DNA from: Deltaproteobacteria bacterium
GTDB lineage: Bacteria; Desulfobacterota; Desulfovibrionia; Desulfovibrionales; Desulfovibrionaceae
NCBI GenBank assembly: GCA_031280335.1
Contig: JAITGZ010000026.1
Span: 1 to 7,916 of the forward strand
Direction: 5' to 3'
DNA: 7,916 nt
The first letter of the stretch is position 1. Each line of letters starts with the position of its first letter. This document shows, one piece after another, positions 1-4,915 of this stretch. The notes below the pieces were generated by a model. It made no database searches. It worked only from the letters and a program-made list of their open reading frames with translations, and had not been told where the DNA came from. A program made the position numbers and the translations under genes.

Positions 1-611
1 TCAAGGGTGTTCAGGGCTACACCCAAAATAAGCGCCCCGCCCACGCTTTTTATATCCGTAATCACCGCTGCGGTGAGCAGGGGCTGGAGCGACCCGGCCA
101 GCAGGGTCAGCAGCCCCTCCACCAGCAAAATGGGCAGGGCGGCCAGGATTACCCCGTTGCCGAAGGCGGCGGCCAAAGCCACAGCAAAAAAGAGATCCAA
201 CACGGATTTGGTGAAAAGAACGGAAGCATCGCCGGTCAGCCCCTCGTCCAGCGGCCCTATGACCGCCATGGAGCCGATGAGGAACAGGGCCGTACCGTTC
301 ACAAAACCTTCGCTGAACCTGCTGTTGCCCGATCGCAACAGCGCCTTGAGCCGCTCGCCGCCCAGATAAAACCAACGGTCCAAATCACAGGCCGCGCCCA
401 GCAGACCGCCGGACAACAAACTGCAAATTAACACCAGCGGCCGCTCCAGGGCAAGACCCATCTGCAGGCCGATAATGACCAGACAAAGACCCAAGGCGTG
501 AAAAACCGCCGTGCGCAGCCCGGAACTGAGACGGCTGCCCCAGAAAATACCCAGTAAGCCACCCGCGGCAATGGCTGCGGCATTGACCAGACTGCCCACA
601 GGTACGAACAT
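1..611 (-). CDS. DUF554 family membrane protein (YdfK/YqgA-like), C-terminus cut off by window edge
   Basis: The reverse strand from the ATG at 609-611 reads MFVPVGSLVNAAAIAAGGLL and stays open for 203 codons to the window edge, so the stop lies outside. The protein is mostly hydrophobic, with probable membrane segments near residues 6-24, 36-53, 58-75, 103-121, 135-157, 158-175 and from 191 on. Conserved-looking DUF554 stretches are the N-terminal G-x-L-x-N-A, the EGFVNGTALFLIGSMAVIGP block (101-120), the TKSVLDLFFA block (134-143) and the late GGALILGVALNTL. Family members are about 220-240 residues, so perhaps 20-35 are missing. The function of the family is not established; an inner-membrane transporter-like role is only a guess. 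The start lies 7 bp after the topA stop, and a GGAAGA that could serve as ribosome site overlaps the last topA codons, so coupled expression with topA is likely. Family assignment is from recalled sequence pattern. Confidence 0.88.
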   Translation of the reverse strand, partial: MFVPVGSLVNAAAIAAGGLLGIFWGSRLSSGLRTAVFHALGLCLVIIGLQMGLALERPLVLICSLLSGGLLGAACDLDRWFYLGGERLKALLRSGNSRFSEGFVNGTALFLIGSMAVIGPLDEGLTGDASVLFTKSVLDLFFAVALAAAFGNGVILAALPILLVEGLLTLLAGSLQPLLTAAVITDIKSVGGALILGVALNTL

Positions 612-618
612 GTTGATT

Positions 619-2859
619 TTATTCTTCCAAACTTTTTTTGAATTTGCATTCTTTATTGGGGCAGGCCAGCACCATACCCGCCCGGGTATTTTTACGCGTC
701 AGGATGGGCGAGCCGCAGTCCGGGCAGGCTTCATCCACGGGGTAATTCCAGAGGGCGTAGCTGCACTGGGGGTAGCGGGAGCAGGAGTAAAAGATTTTGC
801 CCCGGCGGCTGCTTTTTTCCACCATTTGTCCTTCTTTGCATTGGGGGCAGGCCACGCCGGTGGAAAAGGGCGCGGCGTATTTACATGCCGGGTATCCGGA
901 GCAGGCGATGAAGCGGCTGCCTGTGCGCGCTTTTTTCAAAAGCAGATTTTTGCCGCATTCGGGGCAGGTGCCTACAGGTTCTTGGTTTTCCGCCGCACGT
1001 TCCTCGACTCGCACCCGGCCCTGCTCGTCGCGGGAAAAGTTTTTGGTGCAGCGGCAGTCCGGGTAAGCGGAGCAGGCCAGAAACGGCCCGGCTTTGCCGA
1101 ATTTTATGCGCATGTCTTGGCCGCATTCCGGGCAGGCGATACCCGCGTCCAGACCGCCTTTGACCGAACTCATGGCCTTGGATGCCTGGGCCAGTTCGGG
1201 GTTGAATTCAGCGGCAAAGTCATGCAGCAGTTTTACCCAGTTCTGTTCCCCGTCGGCCACGCGATCCAGGGAGCTTTCCATCAGGGCGGTGAAGCCCACA
1301 TCCATAATGCGGCTGAAGTGTTCGCAAAGCTGTACGCTGACCACGTCGCCCAGGTCTGTGGGCACAAGGTGCTTGTCTTCCATGCGTGCGTAGTCGCGAT
1401 CCAGCAGGGTGGAAATGATGCTGGCGTAAGTGGAAGGCCGGCCGATGCCTTTTTCTTCCAATTCTTTGATCAGTCCGGCTTCGGAATAACGGGCCGGAGG
1501 CTGGGTGAACTTTTGTTCTTTTTCCAGCTTGAGCAGCTTTAAGGGCATACCTTGGGCCAAGGGAGGCAGGTCGGCCGCATCCTCGTCCTTTTGCGGGCTT
1601 AGGGCCAAAAAGCCCGCAAAAAGCACCCGCTCGCCCCGGGCCTTCCAGAGCGTACCGGCGCATCCGGCATGGACGATGGTGTCTTCCACCTTGGCCGAGG
1701 CCATTTGTGAAGCAGTGAAGCGCGTCCAAATCAGACGGTAAATTTGATACTGCTCCGCAGTCAGCTTGTCTTTGAGCGCGTCGGGGGTGAGGGTAACGTC
1801 CACCGGGCGGATGGCTTCATGGGCGTCCTGCGCGCCGCCCTTGCTTTTGAAGTGGCGCGGCTTGGCCGGGTAATATTCCGGCCCCCAGGCGGAAACAATA
1901 AAGTCCTTGGCCGCCTGCCGCGCTTCTTCCGCAATGCGCACCGAATCCGTGCGCATATAGGTTATGAGCGCGGTTACCCCCTGCTCCCCGCCCAGATCCA
2001 GGCCTTCGTAAAGGCGCTGCGCCACGCCCATGGCGCGTTTGGCCGTGTAGCCCAGGCGCTGGTTGGCGCTCTGCTGCAAGGTTGAGGTGATGAAAGGCGG
2101 CGGCGGGCTTTTTTCCCGCTCTTTCACTTCCAGGCTGTCCACGTTAAAGGGTTGACCGCGCAGGCGTTTTTCCATCTCCAAAGCGCTTTTTTCGTGGGGT
2201 ATTCTGGCCTTTTTGCCGTCCACCTTGACCAGTTCGGCGCGAAACTCCGGCGGCGTGTCCGCCGCCAGATGGGCATGAAAGGACCAGTATTCTTCCGGCG
2301 TGAAGACGCGCCTGGCTTTTTCCCTTTCCACAATCAGACGCAGGGCCACCGATTGCACCCGCCCGGCGGAAATGCCCCGCTTGACCTTGTTCCAGAGCAG
2401 GGGGGAAATTTTATAGCCCACCAGACGATCCAGCACCCGCCGGGCCTGCTGGGCGTCAAACAGGGCATGGTTCAGGGCGCGCGGGCGTTCCAGTGCCTCA
2501 CGTACGGCCTTGGCCGTAATCTCGTTAAACTGGATGCGCTTGATCTCTCCCTTGGCCGCGTCCTTGATCAGTTCGGCCACATGCCAGGCAATGGCCTCAC
2601 CCTCACGGTCCGGATCCGGGGCCAGATATACCGTGCCAGCCTTGGCCGCAGCTGCGCGCAGGTCATCCACCACCTTTTCCTTGCCCTCAATCACTATATA
2701 TTCAGGCGCGAAATCTTGCGCCTCATTCACCCCCAGAGTCTTGGAAGGCAGATCCCGCACATGGCCCACGCTGGCCTGCACCATATAGTTGCCGCCCAAA
2801 AACTTCTTGATGGTCTTTACCTTGGCCGGCGATTCCACAATGATTAAATCCTTGGCCAT
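619..2859 (-). CDS. topA: DNA topoisomerase I (type IA)
   Basis: A complete 746-residue type IA topoisomerase, which relaxes negative supercoils through a transient 5'-phosphotyrosine link. The Toprim domain opens with IVESPAK (catalytic-type E9) and continues with DPDREGE at 82-88, which supplies the acidic metal-binding residues D82, D84 and E86. The active-site tyrosine is Y301 in ITYMRTDS, with R303 two residues on; KGIGRPSTYASII (470-482) is a further family block. The C-terminal part carries four Cys4 zinc ribbons: C576/C579/C596/C602, C632/C635/C653/C659, C671/C674/C693/C699 and C712/C715/C733/C738. Length is shorter than the E. coli enzyme (865) but usual for many bacteria. I chose the ATG at 2857-2859 because GGGGG sits 7 nt upstream and MAKDLIIVESPAK is the family's usual opening; an in-frame TTG at 2881-2883 would add 8 residues (MNLYGGLS). 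The DUF554 gene follows after 7 bp. Confidence 0.97.
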   Translation of the reverse strand: MAKDLIIVESPAKVKTIKKFLGGNYMVQASVGHVRDLPSKTLGVNEAQDFAPEYIVIEGKEKVVDDLRAAAAKAGTVYLAPDPDREGEAIAWHVAELIKDAAKGEIKRIQFNEITAKAVREALERPRALNHALFDAQQARRVLDRLVGYKISPLLWNKVKRGISAGRVQSVALRLIVEREKARRVFTPEEYWSFHAHLAADTPPEFRAELVKVDGKKARIPHEKSALEMEKRLRGQPFNVDSLEVKEREKSPPPPFITSTLQQSANQRLGYTAKRAMGVAQRLYEGLDLGGEQGVTALITYMRTDSVRIAEEARQAAKDFIVSAWGPEYYPAKPRHFKSKGGAQDAHEAIRPVDVTLTPDALKDKLTAEQYQIYRLIWTRFTASQMASAKVEDTIVHAGCAGTLWKARGERVLFAGFLALSPQKDEDAADLPPLAQGMPLKLLKLEKEQKFTQPPARYSEAGLIKELEEKGIGRPSTYASIISTLLDRDYARMEDKHLVPTDLGDVVSVQLCEHFSRIMDVGFTALMESSLDRVADGEQNWVKLLHDFAAEFNPELAQASKAMSSVKGGLDAGIACPECGQDMRIKFGKAGPFLACSAYPDCRCTKNFSRDEQGRVRVEERAAENQEPVGTCPECGKNLLLKKARTGSRFIACSGYPACKYAAPFSTGVACPQCKEGQMVEKSSRRGKIFYSCSRYPQCSYALWNYPVDEACPDCGSPILTRKNTRAGMVLACPNKECKFKKSLEE

Positions 2860-2910
2860 GCTTAAACCCCCGTAAAGATTCAAATTTAATATGCTCTAAA
2901 GACTCAGTTC

Positions 2911-2937
2911 GGGGCTGTCACCCCAAACCCCGTTTGG
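2911..2937. repeat. Intergenic inverted-repeat element, copy 1 (GGGGCTGTCACCCCAA)
   Basis: This 16-nt core (2911-2926) matches 15 of 16 bases with the copy at 4784-4799 on the far side of pepA. GGGG (2911-2914) can pair with CCCC (2921-2924). A second hairpin, CCAAAC (2923-2928) with GTTTGG (2932-2937) around a CCC loop, overlaps the first, so both cannot form fully at once. It lies about 50 bp upstream of the topA start codon and therefore may be in the topA leader or in a pepA-topA readthrough transcript. No T-run follows on either strand, so it is not a standard intrinsic terminator. Confidence 0.55.
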
Positions 2938-2984
2938 ACACTCAATTCGTGGCTATGAAATGGGCATGTCTGCCGGGTGCCGCA

Positions 2985-3009
2985 TTTTTTCAGCCGCTGC
3001 GCGGCTGAA
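2985..3009. repeat. T-run plus perfect 9-bp hairpin (TTCAGCCGC-tgc-GCGGCTGAA)
   Basis: A perfect stem TTCAGCCGC (2989-2997) / GCGGCTGAA (3001-3009) has a 3-nt loop and is preceded by a T-run at 2985-2990. It begins 20 bp downstream of the pepA stop. In the pepA direction the stem is followed by A residues rather than U, so it does not fit a rho-independent terminator, although it could stabilise the 3' end of pepA mRNA. Related sequences occur at 4594-4623 and 7587-7600, which suggests a dispersed intergenic repeat family. Confidence 0.6.
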
Positions 3010-3028
3010 CAGCCTGGATGAGTTGGTG

Positions 3029-4552
3029 TTATTCCAGCACAAAGTCCAGCAGCGTGCGCAGGCCGAAGCCCACGGCACCTCCTCCGGGCAGAGTGGGGGT
3101 CTCCAGACTTTGAAAGGCCGGACCGGCTATATCCAGATGCGCCCACGGGGTGGTTTTGTCCACAAATTGTTTCAAAAAAAGGGCGGCAAAAGAGGCCCCG
3201 CCCTCGCGCGGCCCGGTGTTGCTTATATCTGCGGCGCTTTTTTCCGTCAGGGTTTTCAAATCCTCGTCCCATATGGGCATGGGCCAAAACCGCTCGCCGT
3301 TGCGCGCGGCCAGTTCCAGCAGCTTATCCCTGAGCCTGGGGTCATTACTGAAAAGTCCGGCGGTTTTCTCGCCCAACCCCACCACACATGCCCCGGTAAG
3401 GGTGGCTATGTCAATGAGCGCGGCCGGTCTGGCCATATTCTGGGCCAGGGTCAGGCAGTCGCAGAGGATGAGCCGTCCTTCGGCGTCGGTATTTACAATC
3501 TCAACGGTTTTGCCGGAAAGGGTCTTAACCACATCTCCAGGTCTGGAGGCGCGGCCGCCGGGCATATTTTCCGTGCAGGGCAGGAGGCCGATCACCCGTT
3601 TGCGGCAAAAATCCTTCGCTCCGGCACCCAGGGCCGCGAACAGCCCCAGCACGGCCCCGGCCCCGGCCATGTCGCTTTTCATGCGCTCCATGCCGGCGGC
3701 GGGCTTAAGGCTGATCCCGCCGGAGTCAAAGGTAATGCCCTTGCCCAGCAGGATTACCGGGTCTTCACCCTTCGTTCCCGGCGGGGCATACTCCAAAACG
3801 AGCAGACGCGGCTCCGCCGCCGCCCCCAGACTCACCGCCAAAAAAGCATTCAAACCGTTAGCGCGCAAGTATTCCTGGTCATGCGACCTGAAGCCGAAGC
3901 CGTGCCGCCCGGCCAGGGCGGCGGCGGTTTCTTCCAGATAACGCGGCGTAACCTGATTGGCCGGGCCGTTGATAAGGTCGCGGGCAAGACATATGCCTTC
4001 AGCCAGGGATAAAGCCCGGCGCAAAGCCCGCTGCTCCTCTGCGGAAGGCGGCCGCGTGTAAAGCAGGTCCATACGCTCCGGCAAAAAAGGCGCGTCTTCA
4101 CCCTCCGCCGCGCTTTTACAGGCCGTGTGGGCATACAGGCCCAGCCGGGCCCCTAAAACGGCTTCTTCCAGCAAATGCTCGCGCATACCGCGCCCAGCAA
4201 GACGCAAAGCGCGCAAACTTTCCAAACGCAAGGCCGGCCGCGCCAGCTTGTGCCCGGACAGACGCTTCGCCGCCGCAGCCATAGCCATGCCCAGAACTTT
4301 GGGGGTAAAGTCCTCGCGGCGGCCCAGGCCGGCCAGCAGAACACGTACCGAACCCTTCCGTCCGCCATGCAGCAAAAGAAGCTTGCCCGCCTCCGCCCGG
4401 AAATCCTCCAGCCCCATATGCCCCGTAAGCCAAGAGGCACCGCGCCCCAAGGCGCGGACGGCCGGGGCGGCGTCCTCCCCCTGAAAAAGAGGCACAAGCA
4501 GCACCCCCGCCTGACCCTCCGCAGCCTGAGCCTCTTGAAACTGTATATCCAT
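3029..4552 (-). CDS. pepA: Leucyl aminopeptidase (M17 family cytosol aminopeptidase)
   Basis: A complete 507-residue M17 aminopeptidase, which removes N-terminal residues from peptides in the cytoplasm using two metal ions. The N-terminal domain (about 1-160) is variable as usual. The catalytic domain shows GKGITFDSGG at 270-279 and NTDAEGR at 354-360. By alignment with E. coli PepA, which I recall, the metal ligands are K271, D276, D294, D356 and E358, and the catalytic residues are K283 and R360; all are present, so the enzyme should be active. The ATG at 4550-4552 is supported by GGAGG (plus-strand 4558-4562) with 5-nt spacing. The gene is divergent from secA and lies 169 bp upstream of topA on the same strand. 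Some PepA proteins also bind DNA in site-specific recombination or regulation; nothing here shows that second role. The gene symbol follows family naming. Confidence 0.95.
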   Translation of the reverse strand: MDIQFQEAQAAEGQAGVLLVPLFQGEDAAPAVRALGRGASWLTGHMGLEDFRAEAGKLLLLHGGRKGSVRVLLAGLGRREDFTPKVLGMAMAAAAKRLSGHKLARPALRLESLRALRLAGRGMREHLLEEAVLGARLGLYAHTACKSAAEGEDAPFLPERMDLLYTRPPSAEEQRALRRALSLAEGICLARDLINGPANQVTPRYLEETAAALAGRHGFGFRSHDQEYLRANGLNAFLAVSLGAAAEPRLLVLEYAPPGTKGEDPVILLGKGITFDSGGISLKPAAGMERMKSDMAGAGAVLGLFAALGAGAKDFCRKRVIGLLPCTENMPGGRASRPGDVVKTLSGKTVEIVNTDAEGRLILCDCLTLAQNMARPAALIDIATLTGACVVGLGEKTAGLFSNDPRLRDKLLELAARNGERFWPMPIWDEDLKTLTEKSAADISNTGPREGGASFAALFLKQFVDKTTPWAHLDIAGPAFQSLETPTLPGGGAVGFGLRTLLDFVLE

Positions 4553-4578
4553 CCTGTCCTCCGGGACATTGAGAGTAA

Positions 4579-4641
4579 ATTATCGGGCGCACCTTCAGTT
4601 TATCCGGCCGCAACGCGGCTGAAAAACCAGAGGGTTTATAA
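4579..4641 (-). promoter_or_regulatory. Possible pepA promoter boxes (weak)
   Basis: On the minus strand a GATAAT box (plus 4579-4584, 5 of 6 matches to TATAAT) would start transcription about 20 nt before the pepA start codon, just leaving room for the GGAGG ribosome site. No good -35 box is found 16-18 nt upstream of it. A second AT-rich box, TATAAA (plus 4635-4640), lies further up with only a poor CTGACG-like partner. Either could serve; neither is well supported. Confidence 0.22.
4594..4623. repeat. Degenerate copy of the TTCAGCCGC hairpin with a 9-nt bulge
   Basis: The inner stem GCCGC (4607-4611) / GCGGC (4615-4619) around an AAC loop is flanked by TTCA (4594-4597) and TGAA (4620-4623), which pair if the 9 nt at 4598-4606 are bulged out. 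Read on the minus strand it begins TTTTTCAGCCGC, like the copies at 2985 and 7587. It lies in the upstream region of pepA, between the two candidate promoter boxes. Confidence 0.45.
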
Positions 4642-4735
4642 AATGGCGGGGCCACCGTCAGAAAGAGGCGTAGGCGAAAAAGACATGCCCCGTCAAGTTC
4701 AAATTACACATTGCCCCGGACGGGAAAATGGTGCA

Positions 4736-4755
4736 TGTTGCCATGCATGGCAACA
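4736..4755. promoter_or_regulatory. Perfect 20-bp palindrome (operator-like or repeat unit)
   Basis: TGTTGCCATGCATGGCAACA is identical to its own reverse complement over all 20 bases, with no central spacer. It lies 160 bp upstream of the secA start and 183 bp upstream of the pepA start. A gap-free even palindrome suits a homodimeric DNA-binding protein site better than an RNA hairpin with a loop. I do not recognise it as the site of a known regulator, and it could instead be a dispersed genomic repeat. Confidence 0.5.
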
Positions 4756-4781
4756 CCCGCGAAGCCCCCGGCGGATTAATT

Positions 4782-4855
4782 TTGGGGCTGTCGCCCCAAG
4801 ACCGCCACAACCAGATTTCGCACCTGGTTTATGCCCCAGGGGCTTGCCCCTGGGG
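4782..4855. repeat. Cluster of three consecutive hairpins upstream of secA (REP/BIME-like)
   Basis: Three inverted repeats follow one another within 74 bp. The first is TTGGGGC (4782-4788) / GCCCCAA (4793-4799) with a TGTC loop. The second is AACCAG (4809-4814) / CTGGTT (4824-4829) with a 9-nt loop. The third is CCCCAGGGGC (4834-4843) / GCCCCTGGGG (4846-4855) with a 2-nt loop, a near-perfect 22-nt palindrome. The first core recurs at 2911-2926. None is followed by a T-run. The arrangement resembles mosaic palindromic intergenic repeats; if inside the secA leader they would give a highly structured 5' UTR. Confidence 0.6.
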
Positions 4856-4906
4856 GTTCCCTCCCCAAGACGGCCTTTTGATTGGGGCACAAGCTGTAAT
4901 TTTAAT

Positions 4907-4910
4907 GGAG
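4907..4910 (+). promoter_or_regulatory. secA ribosome binding site that decides between two adjacent ATGs
   Basis: GGAG lies 2 nt before the ATG at 4913 and 5 nt before the ATG at 4916. The 5-nt spacing favours 4916, giving an MFRYFARKIFG start that fits the usual SecA opening of Met-Phe followed by a KIFGS-type motif. Confidence 0.6.
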
Positions 4911-4915
4911 CGATG

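Larger units (their letters stand above)
4553..4915. other. Divergent pepA/secA intergenic region, rich in inverted repeats
   Basis: This 363-bp stretch separates the divergent pepA and secA starts. I see no convincing protein-coding gene in it. It holds, from left to right, the pepA ribosome site, a bulged copy of the TTCAGCCGC/GCGGCTGAA hairpin (4594-4623), a perfect 20-bp palindrome (4736-4755), three closely spaced hairpins (4782-4855) and the secA ribosome site. The secA reading frame stays open leftwards through the whole region and into pepA, but codon use and lack of family match argue against an extended SecA. A 62-codon frame (4728-4916) overlaps the secA start and is discussed under findings. 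Confidence 0.7.

Noticed and set aside
1..375. Minus-strand open frame ending at a TGA at the window edge
   Set aside because: It is out of frame with the DUF554 membrane protein, which has the coherent hydrophobic pattern across the same bases.
511..1542. 343-codon plus-strand open frame opposite the topA 3' half
   Set aside because: It is antisense to the zinc-ribbon part of topA and low in recognisable motifs; the Phe/Ala/Gly-rich composition is a by-product of the opposite strand.
2960..4012. 350-codon plus-strand open frame opposite pepA
   Set aside because: It lies almost wholly antisense to pepA, whose catalytic residues are all present. GC-rich genes often leave the opposite strand open, and the translation shows no recognisable family.
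4668..4696. Minus-strand TTGACG -35-like box (plus 4691-4696) for pepA
   Set aside because: The hexamer 17 nt downstream reads CTACGC, which is not a usable -10 box.
4878..4906. TTGATT - 17 nt - TTTAAT promoter-like pair before secA
   Set aside because: The spacing is ideal, but transcription would start at about the ATG and exclude the GGAG ribosome site, so it is more likely coincidental unless secA is leaderless.
4175..4915. Possible 247-residue N-terminal extension of SecA
   Set aside because: The frame is open, but it runs antisense through the pepA 5' end and the repeat-filled spacer; the SecA family begins at the MFRYFARKIFG position, where a ribosome site is present.
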